Shown: positions 12,301 through 27,300 of the stretch, piece after piece
Numbering within the stretch: the first letter of the stretch is position 1
Layout: each line of letters starts with the position of its first letter
Assembly (NCBI GenBank): GCA_964017155.1
Contig: OZ024854.1
Location: 49,655,567-49,719,566, forward strand
From: Oasisia sp. SBJ-2009
Taxonomy: Eukaryota; Annelida; Polychaeta; Sabellida; Siboglinidae
Direction of reading: 5' to 3'
Length of the DNA: 64,000 nt
Notes under the pieces: generated by a model
Databases searched by the model: none
Told to the model about the DNA's origin: nothing
Seen by the model: the letters and a program-made list of their open reading frames with translations, nothing else
Position numbers and translations under genes: made by a program

Positions 12301-15300
12301 GCTACGCAGAAATATAATTTCCATTCAACCAGTCCTACATTTAGTGCTTCCAGAAATTTACAAAAAGTGCACAATGCAGTTCTTTTAAGCAGGACTACTA
12401 TGGGTAATGGGGTAGGACTCCATTTGGTGGTATGTCGCCTGTAAGAGCAGCCTTCGTGCATTAATTGTAGCACATGGCTGGATGCTTCCCACAGAAGCCA
12501 AGATGGTGTCTGAGTGAACAGGTCTGTCAGGGAATTGAAGTGTAAAGTGCTCTGAATGGTCCTGAGGACTGGATACTGAGCTACATTAAAAACTTGCCTT
12601 ATAGAAAACACATCATAAACACCACCCATGACTACTGATACAACATCCCCAGTACTTACACTAGATATGTCCCCAGTACTTACACTATATATGTCCCCAG
12701 TACTTACACTATATATGTCCCCAGTACTTACACTATATATGTCCCCAGTACTTACACTAGATATGTCCCCAGTACTTACACTACACATGTCCCCAGTACT
12801 TACACTATATATGTCCCCAGTACTTACACTATATATGTCCCCAGTACTTACACTAGATATGTCCCCAGTACTTACACTACACATGTCCCCAGTACTTACA
12901 CTATATATGTCCCCAGTACTTACACTATATATGTCCCCAGTACTTACACTATATATGTCCCCAGTACTTACACTACATATGTCCCCAGTACTTACATTAC
13001 ACATGTCCCCAGTACTTACACTATATATGTCCCCAGTACTTACACTAGATATGTCCCCAGTACTTACACTAGATATGTCCCCAGTACTTACACTAGATAT
13101 GTCCCCAGTACTTACACTAGATATGTCCCCAGTACTTACACTACACATGTCCCCAGTACTTACACTACACACGTCCCCAGTACTTATACTATATATATTT
13201 CCCCAGCACTAACACTACACATGTCCCCAGTACTTACACTATATATGTCCCCAGTACTTACACTAGATATATTTCCCCAGCACTAACACTACACATGTCC
13301 CCAGTACTTACACTATATATGTCCCCAGTACTTACACTAGATATATTTCCCCAGCACTAACACTACACATGTCCCCAGTACTTACACTATATATGTCCCC
13401 AGTACTTACACTAGATATATTTCCCCAGCACTAACACTACACATGTCCCCAGTACTTACACTATATATGTCCCCAGTACTTACACTATATATGTCCCCAG
13501 TACTTACACTAGATAAGTCCCCAGTACTTATACTATATATGTCCCCAGTACTTACACTACATATGTCCCCAGTACTTACATTATATATACTTTGAAAAGA
13601 AACCTGAAACACGATAGAACATATAAACAATGTTTAAATCGGTTCATGCTCTTGATATTTTAATGAAAAGAGCCAATGGCAAATATCATAAATCAGTTAT
13701 GAATGTTGCAAGACCAATCTCTCCGCCAGTATCATAAATAAAACCATGAAAACATTTCTTAGAATGTGTGCTATTACATTATTGATAAAGGACTGATGTT
13801 AAAAAGAGCATAACCGCTATCCAAATGTAATCAAAACCACATGTCCCATGGGACTGAAGGGCAGGCCATCCCTGGAGGGAAGCCCTCCCTGTGATGTTCA
13901 CAGTCTGGAAGAGTGGCCACAGATACATCACAGCCTCGTGATCATAACTCATCTCATCTACACCTGATAATATTTGTTACATTCTGATATGTGCAAATTG
14001 CAAAGTCTACAATCAGGGGAGCTATCAAAACACCAACAGACTTGGAGAATGAATATATATACATATATACATTTTATGCATTTGTCATACATTACACAAT
14101 TACAAGAGTAGCCAAAGAACAAACAGACCCTTTGTGTCATCTCAGCTGGACATATTAGACTGGCACAGATTAATTAGACTGACCTATTGGCGATTTCTAA
14201 TTACAGTGCTGTCCTGGAAATTAGACACTGATGAGTGAGATGGCTAGGACACGTCCTGAGAAGTATCCCCAGAAAGTTGCACTAAGATGGACGCCACGGG
14301 GAGAAGGAACCCAAACATCACATGGCAGAGCGACAACAGATGGGGCTCTCATGGGGCAAGGCTCAGACCGCAGCAAAGGACAGGACCCTGTGGAGGAACA
14401 TTGTTGTAGCCTCATGCCCCACTGGGGATGATGAGGATAAGTAAGTAATTGGTCACGTCACATGTTCACTTCCTCCCTGGATCTGTTACCAATGCAGTCT
14501 CAAACCATCACTCTGTTCAGCCTGAACTCCCCCACTCTGTTCAGCCTCATCTCCCCACTCTGTCTAGCTTCAGTCCTCCATTCCATCCAGCCTCTCAATT
14601 AGGGCCTGCACACAGGGCATTGTCACTAGCCGCATGTGACAACTGACCTTCACACTTCCTGGTCTGTCTGTTGTTTACCAGGCCTCAGACACATTATAGG
14701 TCAATACATCTGTGACACCTTCAGTGCTGTGTCAATACATCTGTGACACCTTCAGTGCTGTGTCAATACATCTGTGACACCTTCAGTGCTGTGTCAATAC
14801 ATCTGTGACACCTTCAGTGCTGTGTCAATTAGTGCTGGTTCGATACCAGGTTTTGTTCGATACCGATCGATACCTGAATTTTGTTCGATACTCGATACTC
14901 GATACTTACGTTGTAAGTCTAATATTCACATAGAACACAGTTCCCAGTAGAAACAGTATGCAACAGAAGTGGTGTCGGTTCGATACCAGAATTCTTCGAT
15001 ACCGATCGATATATTGCTGGTTCGATACCAGAATTCTTCGATTTCAATCGATACCAGATTTTTATTCGATACTCAAAATTTACCTTGTAAGTGTAATTCA
15101 GTACAGTAGAGATCTCCAAAGAAACACACTAAGACTAATGCCACAGAAACACACACAATTTTTCACTTACATGTAGGGAAATATGTGATAATTTTATAGT
15201 CTTGCAAACAATGATTAAAATGCAATTTTCATTTTATGTAAGTAAACAAACAACAGTTTCAATATAATTGATTACTGTTGTTAAACTAAAAGGTAACTGT

Positions 15301-18300
15301 AATATAAAATTAAAACAATAAAGGCAACTGCAATAAAAATATAATTCATCAATTGCACTGAATTATTTTAATTAATATTTAACAGTACTTCACCCCAGCT
15401 GTTTGTAAATACACTATAATATAGCAGCTTAATTTAAATTCAATGTGTCTCCTAAAGTGACCGTCAACAAATACAGCTGAAACATAACATACAAATAATA
15501 TGTTATTATTATATTAAATGTAAATACACCTATCACTTATAATAGTGTCACTGCCAGCACAGCTGTACACTCACTGTTATAACTATTTTATAATTAATTG
15601 TATCGTAAAGATAATTGTGATTTAACATCAAAACTGTATAGATGATTACAATAAAATAATACTAATTAATAATAGAAAAAATATTAATAAAAATTACAAT
15701 TGCACTTCCCAGTTCACACAATTTTTTTTTATATAAAACTTAAATTGTTGGAAAACTGCCAAATTATTAGCGATGAACGTTGCGACTTGTCGTTCGCCTT
15801 GGTTGTGGGCATCGTGTACGGCAAATGGTGGCGCCACCAAACGGAACCCGGATAAACATAACCTCCGCATCGCGCTCGAATAAATATTTATATTAATAAT
15901 ATTATTATTAAACTAGTTTCATAAATACTAGTGCAATAAACACTCTATACAAATACTATAGGATGTGTGTTTTTGTACGCGTAACCGTAAATAAAGTAGG
16001 GAGAAAGATGGCATGGTACTGCCACCAAACGAGAGCGTCACATATGAACCTTGGTCTGGGTAACGAGGCTAAGCGAAGTCTGACCTACGCTAAGATAGCA
16101 CACAGAAAACAGTTATTATAGAGACTAATTCTACAATAAAGTTTTAGAAAACAATTCACATTTTATGTCATATTATTTTTTAAACAACCACGCCTAAGTC
16201 AATTTAGGCTGCGAAGCGCTGTAGTGATAGCTCCCGTAAACAACGTCGTCATCAACAACGATGTTGCACCTTCACATCGACTTCATCGAATGGACGTCGA
16301 AATATCGAAGGTATCGAAGGTATCGAGGATATCGTAGGTATCGAAGGTATCGAAGGTATCGAAGGTATCGAAGGTATCGAATAGTAGGCGTTCGATACCA
16401 AAAATATCGAAGTATCACGATACCACTAAATATCGGTATCGAACTTTCGCAAGTATTGCGCTACTTCGATATTTTTTGTATCAAACCAGCACTATTCCAG
16501 ATGTTGAGTGTAGCTTCAGATGAAGCAGGTTTGTGGATCTTGTATCTTCCTCTCACCATTTAACCTTTTGCTAACAACAACCTTTAGAAGAGAGAGGTTG
16601 GTGTAAGACTACAAGAGCTGTGTTGGTTGTGGTGTTAGTTCCAGGCAGGTAACACATGGGCAGTGATGGAGGACCCCACAGCACTGGTAAAAAGTTCTCT
16701 TGTTTGTGTTAGCAAGTGACAGGAGCATCTCCCTTGCTGCTGTTCTTGGAAAGTAACTGCAGGGTTTGGTGACAACTCTATACATGGATGTAGCCGGTCT
16801 TGGACATGATGGAACTACGTTGTCGGACATCATAAGATTTCCCACAGAGCTTCTGTGTGCACCCCGCCAGGTGTAATTACATTTATGTTTTGATTATACT
16901 ACTGAAAAAATAAAATCTCCATTAAAGAAATTCTATCATTTCTATATGATCCTACATCTCACATGATGACAGATGGTCACAATCACTTCAGTTATAGCTT
17001 TTTCTTGCCATACTATTAGATCAAGGATATTAGTTTTGTATAGTTACTTCAGCCCTGTAGCACTATGTTTTCTTCATATTTCATAATTCAGTAATATACA
17101 ACTAAGAACAGTCGATAATCGCAAAACTAAAAGGATGTCTAATGACATAGAACAAACAGCACCTGCCTACTCATCACTGTTTTAACATAATGCTCTCAAT
17201 GTTTTTAAAACAAACCTACTGGAGGTGTGTTGTTAAAAAAAATGAATATGTTTGCATTGTGAATATTTAATAAATACAAAATATTAAAAGCATAAACTAT
17301 ACATTCTAATTCCACACATCACTATTGGAAACATGAAACCCTGTCATGTCTGGCAAACATTTTTAATAGCTGTGCACCTGACATCAGGCCGCCTACCTCA
17401 GTGAGCTGGGCGATGTCTCGGTCCTTGCTCTCCAACAGACCCTCCAGCTGCTTGATCTGTCTGCTGTCTTCACCCACACGGGTCCTCAGCTGCTCCAGGT
17501 CTATACGGTCCTCCTCCAGCTGCTTCACCGCCAGACCCTTGCTCTACAGAACCAAGGACCAACAGCATTTACAAGAGGGTTAGACCTTGCTCTACAGGAC
17601 CAAGGACCAACAGCATTTACAAGAGGGTTAGACCTTGCTCTACAGGACCAAGGACCAACAGCATTTACAAGAGGGTTAGACCCTTGCTCTGCAGGACCAA
17701 CAGCATTTACAAGAGGGTTAGACCTTGCTCTACAGGACCAAGGACCAACAGCATTTACAACAGGGTTAGACCTTGCTCTACAGGACCAAGGACCAACAGC
17801 ATTTACAAGAGGGTTAGACCCTTGCTCTACAGGACCAAGGACCAACAGCATTTACAAGATGGTTAGACCCTTGCTCTACAGGACCAAGGACCAACAGCAC
17901 TTACAAGAGGATTAGACCCTTACTCTACAGGACCAAGGACCAACAGCATTTACAAGAGGGTTAGGTCCTTGCTCTACAGGACCAAGGACCAACAGCATTT
18001 ACAAGAGGGTTAGACATTTGCTCTACCAACAGCACTTACAGGAGGGTTAGACATTTGATCTACAGGACCAAGGACCAACAGCACTTACACGCGAATTAGA
18101 CCCCTGAGGACCATTTCACTAATATTGCTAAGAGCTCTTAAACCTGACTTTGTGAACATTCGTAATAATCGTGAGACTAAAATTTGCAGCTATTTTTGCC
18201 ATACTAACTGCCACCAATCAAATGAGATGAACTAAAAATAAACACCCAATCAAACTCACCTAACAGTGAGCCACAACTTATCACTCTACCCGGGTCTAAA

Positions 18301-21300
18301 GTTCCTCCCCATATGATTCCTAATCAACAGCAATGCAAAAATCAATATCCAATCAAAAGGTCAATTAGAACCTTGATGAGCCAATGAGAACACATGTTAC
18401 AAACCTGCAGCATCTCCAGCAGTTTCTTGATGCTCTCGTCTCGAGCACACAGAGTCTGTTTCTGCGTGTCGATGCGAATCTCCATCTCCTCTACAGTCTT
18501 ACGTAGGATGGCGATCTCCTTCACCAGTCTGTCAGACTGTCGTCTCATTGAGTCCGTGCTGCTGTCACCGGTGGTGGCGGGCAGACAGCTGGGCCCAAAG
18601 TCCTTCATTTGCCGCTCCAGCAGTTCTATCGTGCTTTTCTGGGTCTGAAAATTGAGCACAGTGAAAATAGAATATTTGTGCCACTTCTTTAAAATTGCAC
18701 TAAATAACTGTAAAACTATTTAAGAAAGGAGTGTCTAGGTGAGATTTTGCTGTTTATTCTTTATGTTAATTTATTTAATTTTAACTGTACCAAAGGTAAA
18801 TTCTTATACAGTGCTGTATCCAGTCTTTTGGAGTCTGGACTGGTCAATTCTAACCTGTACTTAACATCAAGTGTTGACTCGCAAATATCAAGCAAAAGTT
18901 TAAAAATATATATTTGACATATTTGCACACACACACATGCTAGGTTTTAATTCATATTGGTTTTACAACTTTACACATCTCAGCTCATATTCAAACTACA
19001 TGAAGTGAATAATAATATTCACATGTAGTCCACCCCAAAAATAAGAGATATGCACTGTTGGCCACATATGCCATTACTACACCATAACCAAATAAACAGT
19101 TCATAAGTCCACAAACTAGACAGGAACATTAATTTGATTGTTGTGAGGATTGGCAAACATGGAGCTGTTGTTTTAGGGATGGCACATCCTGATTCCTGAT
19201 CCAAGTTCACTGCCTGCCTGGGGGGAAGGTCTTCCCTTCCAGATAACAGCTGTTTGCTTGACATCACTCAGTGGCATTGTAAACACAGCTGGGTCCAAAG
19301 ACCAGTGACTGTTTCTAATTGATTATCTGGACCATAATCGGAAAAACTCAGTCAAGTATGGCACTGAGTGGTGTATTTTCAGAGCTGTCCTTGTAATAGA
19401 ATCAGCTGGTTGTAGATAGACCAGTCCATCACTGCACTCACAGGCCACAGGTTACACACACATACCCTCAGCTATTGCATGGTATTTTTACTTCCTCTAG
19501 TATTGGCACTGGATAGAAAAGAACAGGTCTGTGTTTATTCTGACCTCACCTGAAAGTCGTCAATGAAGTGGTTATTGGGATGACTTAATTTTTTCAAATA
19601 TCATAACCACAATAGGTGGATTAAAACCATGGTTTTCTCGACTGACAGCCATGTGATCTAACCACCATGTTGTTGAAGCTGTGTTAGCATAAGTTGTGGG
19701 TGATGCTTGATTGTTTCCCATAAACACAATGAGGTGCTTGTTTTAAATCCCTGCAACCCATCACGACGTTTCACAACTGGAATCTATAAAGGTCTGACGC
19801 TGAAATATTTCTATCCCAGACCGAATCCTTCGTGGGTGATGCCATGCCGTCAAGACAAATATTCCTAACAAGTTTGTCAATGATTTAATCAGAAGTATAT
19901 AATTTGATAACCAGCTGGCATGGAAACGACAGCCCAGTACTGACAGGGATGATTGGATTGCACACGTGAAAGAGAGGTCACATGTTGGCAAACTGAGTCC
20001 TAACTAGAATTCATTAGGTCGTAGTAAACAAGACCTGTGTATAATGTACATCAGTGAACTACACTTAGGTTGAAACAAATTGTGTTGTTTTATATCCAGT
20101 GGCTATAAACGTAATGGTAATTTCAATATTAAACACATAACTATTCTATTAATCTACACACATGTGTCTACAGTAACTTGTAAGAGCAACAGGTCACTGC
20201 AAGATCCATGCCACATCCAGTACAGTAAATTCAGCCATGAACAACAGTGTAAATAACACAAGCAGACAACGAGGAAGGCCACACAACGAGGAAGGCCACA
20301 CAACGAGGAAGGCCACACAACGAGGAAGGCCACACAACGAGGAAGGCCACACAACGAGGAAGGCCACACAACCAGGAAGGCCACACAACCAGGAAGGCCA
20401 CACAACCAGGAAGGCCACACAACCAGGAAGGCCACACAACCAGGAAGGCCACACAACCAGGAAGGCCACACAACCAGGAAGGCCACACAACCAGGAAGGC
20501 CACACAACCAGGAAGGCCACACAACCAGGAAGGCCACACAACCAGGAAGGCCACACAACCAGGAAGGCCACACAACCAGGAAGGCCACACAACCAGGAAG
20601 GCCACACAACCAGGAAGGCCACACAACCAGGAAGGCCACACAACCAGGAAGGCCACACAACCAGGAAGGCCACACAACCAGGAAGGCCACACAACCAGGA
20701 AGGCCACACAACGAGGAAGGCCACACAACCAGGAAGGCCACACAACCAGGAAGGCCACACAACCAGGAAGGCCACACAACGAGGAAGGCCACACAACCAG
20801 GAAGGCCACACAACGAGGAAGGCCACACAACCAGGAAGGCCACACAACCAGGAAGGCCACACAACCAGGAAGGCCACACAACCAGGAAGGCCACACAACC
20901 AGGAAGCCACACAACGTGATGGTGAAATGGTACCAAAGAACACAGGAATGTAACGTGAAACATCCGGAGTAAACAGCAATGTAACGATGTCAACAGATGG
21001 CACTGATGGTTCAGTTGGACGATAATTCAATATGACTTGGCTGACGTTCAACTTGTTTCCTTTCAATATCTCTTGTTTTTATTTCTGAATAAATATCATG
21101 CCTGTAGTTTTTAGTATCCACTTATGTGCAACTTTAAAGATTTATTGCATTGGCCAAATCATTGCATTGGCTCCCTGTGCACGTCACATCATTTTCATTG
21201 TTTTACAATAGCCTATCAAGCACTCTCATCTACACAACCAGCAGATCTAAATTCAATGCTAACTCTAGCAAGAAATTCCAGACAACTACGCTCAACCAGT

Positions 21301-24300
21301 AGTAACCCTCTTTACATCCCTCGGGTGAAAACTAAAGCCGGGACCCAAGCTTTTTCGGCTGCCGCACCAACAGTGTGAAATTCGCTTCCTGTCAGTGTTA
21401 AATCAGAAGGTAATAATAGTTTCATTCCACTGACGTATAAATACCTATCTTTTTAATGCTGCCTATCTTCCTTAGCCTCCTAGCTTCTTCATCCATCCGT
21501 TGACAATTCACGCATTGTTTTCGATTATGAGTGTTTAATCCCTTGGTTTTGTCATGCCACTGAGCTTGATCTTCGAGGATATTGGCGCAAAAGAAGTCAT
21601 TATTATTATTATTATTACATAAACAGGGTTTGAATCTGCAACTTGAGGACTATTTGTGTGAATACGAATGGTGACTTTCGTAATATATAACAGCCAGATG
21701 GGGATGTGGCAACTCAGCTAAATATTATAGAAGGCACGAGATAATTTAGTTTCTGTACGGACATTTCAACATCCATCATGACAACACCTGTCTTTGCGTG
21801 TTATTGTGTAACACCTGTCAGTGCATGTCTTCTGTGTAATTAATCATGTAGTTTTGAGCATTGGTCCCAGTCTGCCACTCCACAATCAGCTGGGCCCAGT
21901 GCATGCCTGACAGGTGTTCACAGCTTGTTCTGGAGTAAGAATGAGCTCATTCTGGGTCCACAGCCCAACAGGCAGGCACTGGGCCACTGCATTCAAGCCA
22001 TGGTAATACTCAACCTCCCATGTGTACTCATCTAGATGCACTTGTATTGAACTGAACATGACAACAGTCAGACAGAAAGGATAGTGGGTAATAAAATGTA
22101 ATACATATTTAATTTCACAGTATTTTTCTCAGTAATCTGTTTTATAATATTTCCAGTAATTTACACACAAAAATAGAATAATGAACATTTAATGACGAAA
22201 CAGAATCAATACTTAATGTTAATTGTTTGTTATGGCATTTCTAAAGTCATTCGACATAAAGAGTCATGATTTCTTCATGGATCTGTATTTTGTTCAATCA
22301 TTAACAGTTTGAATGTAGCCTTAAAATGCAGTCTAACTTAGGTTTATGTGAATTAAAATTACCAAAGAACACCAACTGCATGCAACCAATGTGGTGTTGA
22401 GGAAGGAAGTATTCAGCTGTTTATGAGAACATGGTGTGTAGAACCATGTGACTGTCCCTAGGTTGATGTGTCCTAATGTCTACCTGGGCACAAGGATTAT
22501 GAGTGAAGTGGACAGAATGAGTGGTTAATCTCTGTAAATCAACACATCCTGGCCCAATTGGGGACCAACTGCCAGCCCACGTGATTGCTGGTCTCGGGCT
22601 AGTGGATGTGCCGATGCATTGATGAGCACCTTAGCAAGGTCAAAACAACAATTCTAATTTGTTACAAATATGTTTCTTCCCATGTTTAAATTGCTTGTGA
22701 AAAGAACGCACGTATGAAAAGAACGCACGAATGCAGCCATGCATCTTTTTTCTGAAAGCCTGCATTCACTACGTCACCTTGAACACCCATGTTTTACATG
22801 TGGCGTGCATTAGCACTGTACTCATACCAAAGGTGAATGATGGAGAGAGAGTACGTGACAGGTAACACTTTCCTGACATAGACAGCAGGTAGATGGGCCC
22901 GTTGTGTCTCAACTCTCAACAGTATATATAGTCAATATAGATGCTTCCAATTTCCTCTGAGTCACATGCTACGTGGTTGTCCATAAATCTATAAAATTGT
23001 CAGAATCACAATTGCAAGGGCAAGCACTGGACAGTGGTTTGGTCATTGCCACATTTCACAGTCTGTGTATATTTGTACAGTCAAACTTGGCTTTATAGTG
23101 ACCTTGGTAGAACAACCACTCCACAATTAAGGCCACTTTTGCTCAGTCCCAAGAGTGACCTTAATAGTGAGGTTCCACTTTACAGTGTATTGTCTGTAAG
23201 TGTAATACCACAGGGAAACATACATTTTATTAATGCACACTACTGTGCATAGCTTTATGTAGAGACCCGTCCACCCGTCATTAGGACGGGTAAAAACGAA
23301 TATGGACGGGTAGAAATATGGGTGGACGGGGATAAAAAATGAAGGAGCAAAAGTCTTCCAAAACCATAGATATTGTTAGTTATGCCTTGAAAGTGAGGAT
23401 AAATGGTGTCATATGTGTGTTTGTAGCCCATTTCAGGTCATCAGGAACATCGGAAAGTTTGTAAACTAGCTTAACAGTTAACATCCATGTGTCCACCCAA
23501 ACATGTGTGACTGGCAATAATTTTATCCTGCATAAAGCCCTGCTACTGTGGATATCAAAACCAGGTGGCACTCACAACTAAATCACATCAGTTGAATGTG
23601 GTGGTTACTGGGTGCGGTTTAAAAAAAAATTCTTCATGGTAAAATGTTAACCTAATATATCTGGTCAAACCAATGAATCAGTTTTATTGATGTTATGATA
23701 TTAGAACATGCTACCTGCACCTTTGAATATACATTGCTGGTCAAAACTGTGTGCACATGACTATGTCATATAAGAACTAAGAAGCTTTTAAAACGATAGA
23801 GATTCCAAGCAGTAAAGATATTAAATGTTGCTGTCAGACCTCACTATCAGTCTATCATTTAGCAGGACTGAACTGCATCGGCCCACCACTGCATTGACTG
23901 GTTGGTGACAGCAGTTAAACATCTCGGACTACATCTGTCATCGTCATCACATCACCACTGGGAAGGTGTTCAGTCTTGTCGGAAGTGACAATGGACCAGT
24001 CACATCAGACTGATGTGTTATAATAGTCCACTGATGAGCTGTCACTGCAGGCATGACGTCAGACTGATGTGTTATAATAGTCTACTGATGAGCTGTCACT
24101 GCAGGCATGACGTCTGTCATTTCCTCTCCTCCTGTCAGTATTGTCTTGCAGTGTGACATTGTCTACGTCAACAGGAATGTCAGATGCTATAATTACCAAA
24201 CATTCGATTCCATGAGTTACCGGCCACTAATTATAGTCCTTATGTACTTCTTTGACATTATACACATTTGTACATTATATATTAGAAACTATTATGTTGA

Positions 24301-27300
24301 TACAAAACAAAGAAAACATTTTGGGAAACTTTCTTTACTGGACCTGTTATCATTATAAAACTTTCAGGTGACTGTTCTCAGTTTAACTTTTACACAGGGG
24401 TCAGAATTAGGAATTTGACCTGCTGGTCCAGGGCCTAGGGAGGGGAAGATAGTAGCCTTAGCATCTTACTCATCCCCAGGAAAATCATTGGTCCCCAGTT
24501 TTGGTAGACATCATCAAAATGGAATATTTTTATGTAAATTCATTCATGTGTGCCAAGTGCCAACAATCACATCAATTTCATAATTGATGCAACGTAACTG
24601 TTTTATTAAATTAGAGCTAAATCAGATCTTGCGTAGAAATAACTATTCACCTGGGGGACTTGTGTTAGCCAACAGGTATTCAGCTCCAGATATTTCTACT
24701 CATCTCGGGCGAACATTAATTTCAATCCCTGTGTTTACATTGCCTGCTAATAAACCAATTAATGTCACTAAACAACTATGTTACCATATCCAGTTGTCAT
24801 ACTATATATAGTAGGCGGTACCCAAGAATAAAATGTTGGAAATCCACCGAAAATTACGCAGAAAGACCTCTGTGGCTATTCAACATTCCACGAATGCTGC
24901 CACACGCTATCTGTGATTCAATGCAAGTTTGATCGGTCAGTGCCAAAGAGTTCTCAATCGGAGGTGTTTATCTCACTCAGTTCAGACACCTGGCGACACT
25001 GGCCACAGTGTTGGGGCTGTGTGCATAGCACAGATTGTTCACAGCCTAGGTGACACGATCCATCACGGCTGTACAACACAAGGACAGGACACACTCGGGA
25101 CCCCAGCATTACACAGACAAATTGAATCAGCCATTTGGTGATGCACAATTGGATTAGCAGGCAATCGCAAGCAATCATCGAAGCAGCAAGTTGAAGTCTC
25201 CGGGGCAAACGATGTCGTCCGTATCAGGTTGAGGCGGGACTGTGCAAGGAACCGCAATGATACATGAATATTGCAGTTGATGAGGTTTATAGTGTCTATT
25301 TATACCACCTGATTGAATGGCGATGTCAGTTTTCTTTACTTAATTAACTCTCTTAATCCTTTTCTTTAATGACACAAAAGGCACACAGCTCGGTGTAATT
25401 GGATTTGTCTATAGTTTCACTCATTTTTCTAAGCTGTGTTTGTTCAAACTTTTTCCTATTCCTTCTGGCATTCATCGCAGTTTCTTGGGTATTTTTGCCT
25501 CTCAAAACAGGACTAACCCATCTCCACCTTCTTGTGGTCAGTAGATCACTGGTGGTTCTTAGTTTGTTAGCCTTTTAATGCCAAAATAATTGGCAAGACG
25601 TTTTGAAGGCATTTTGTATGGAGCTAAATGTAGACCGTTTCCAGTGTTAACAAAGTAAAATAAGCCAGTTCGTTGTACTGTCACAATTAACACTGTGAGA
25701 CATGTTTTAATGAAGTCTTCTGGGTCAGTTGCTAGGACTCATATTTACAGGGTTAAGTTATACTTTCACATGGTGGTCAGAGGGGCAGGTCAAGGAACAT
25801 AAGTTAGTATGAATAATGGAATCAAAACTTTACTCAAGTCAGACTGAAGTATAACACACAATTTATGTATATATGAGAGATCATTAACCCCAAATATGTT
25901 TTAAAGTGATACCATGGTACAAAATGAGTTCTTTAGAATGTTTAGGTGTTTTGTTACCAGCCACTGCAGCCAGTGTGTAACTGGTTCGGTTCACATACAT
26001 TATGCTGGGCTTTGTGAGCTTAGCTTCCGGTGATTCCTGCTATCAGCCACATCTAAATACTTCTCGTATGTCAAAATGACAGCATGGTGGAGAGAGATGA
26101 TGCGAAACTTATCCAGAGTATTTAAGATCACAATGGCAGCTGATATGTGAAGAGTGACACCATTGTCAACTTGTCACACCGCCTGAGTGCCGACATCTAT
26201 ATTGTCACATTATCAGTGCCAGCAGCTGGCAACAGAAAAGAAGTTGGTAAATAAAACTCTACTTTTCAATGGACACGCATGAATGCACACACCGACATGC
26301 GCACGCACACAGTGCACAACATGCATGCACAACTGCATAATATATGCACACACACGTTTTTATAACATTTATTGTCATCATGCATGAATGTATTTTATTT
26401 TACTGTATGTTCATGACATGTTTAATGTGACTATAATATTTCAACACCAAGACATATTCAAAATTCACATATTTTTATATCGATTATCATACACGCAGGC
26501 AAAACAGAGAGATCGTTTTTGCATGCATTACATTATCCTATAAGCAATGTGTTATAAAACTGGAAATATAGTTCTACACCCATGAATATACATCACCAAT
26601 GAAGTACCAGCTAACTCTCTATGTACCAAAAATGTGGTTCAGCGTTAAAATAATTATGACATAACAAACAGGAAACGGAATGTCTGATCACATCAAGTAC
26701 TGTTACCACTATCAACACACTGGTATTTTAACTGTGTCTCTGACAAGATAGCACTACAATACGGTAACCTACAAGTTATTCTGCTGATGTTAACCAGAAT
26801 CATGGCGTAGCCCACAATCTACACAAAATATAGATCGTTTATAGATTGGTATGTCCGGAAATCTGAGAAAATAAAAGCACCAGCAGGAAAAGCAACGAGA
26901 GTAATTACTGCTAGGCAAAGTTACAACGGGCAACATTACCTAGCTCTGATATCCGCAATATTAGCATACATGTATGTGCATAGACTCAGGCACAGACTGC
27001 CAGAACCAATAAACATGGCACAGTATGATTGACTGTGTTACAGCGACATTTCATTGATGGATAGAGAGTGGAGGAAACCATAAAAGTCAGTCTGTGTGCT
27101 CACTAACTGCATTTGCATGTCATCGCAATTAGCAATCATATTGAGTTGCTTACACAATGTAGCTTCGCAATGGGCTCACATCACCTCACAGCATTACTTA
27201 GTTCAAGCAGCAAGTACTCAAATCAATACTATTTATAATGTATATAACTGGGCCTGTATGTTGAACAGGTGAACAATTTAAATATTCCCACACCAAGGGA

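Larger units (their letters stand above)
9050..17396. other. ERC intron 3
   Basis: About 8.3 kb. It contains SINE pieces (11884, 12428), a 24-bp minisatellite (12645), a LINE scrap (14230), a 31-bp tandem (14697) and a TIR element (14830), each listed separately. Between 9050 and 11880, and between 16500 and 17396, I see only ordinary intron sequence. Confidence 0.5.

Noticed and set aside
12297..13212. 291-codon minus and 194-codon plus frames
   Set aside because: 24-bp repeat (a multiple of 3) without stops; there is no start context, and the flanks are SINE sequence.
20154..21066. Overlapping frames of 227-290 codons
   Set aside because: 17-bp minisatellite with no stop in any phase; the peptide is one sequence cycled through three frames.
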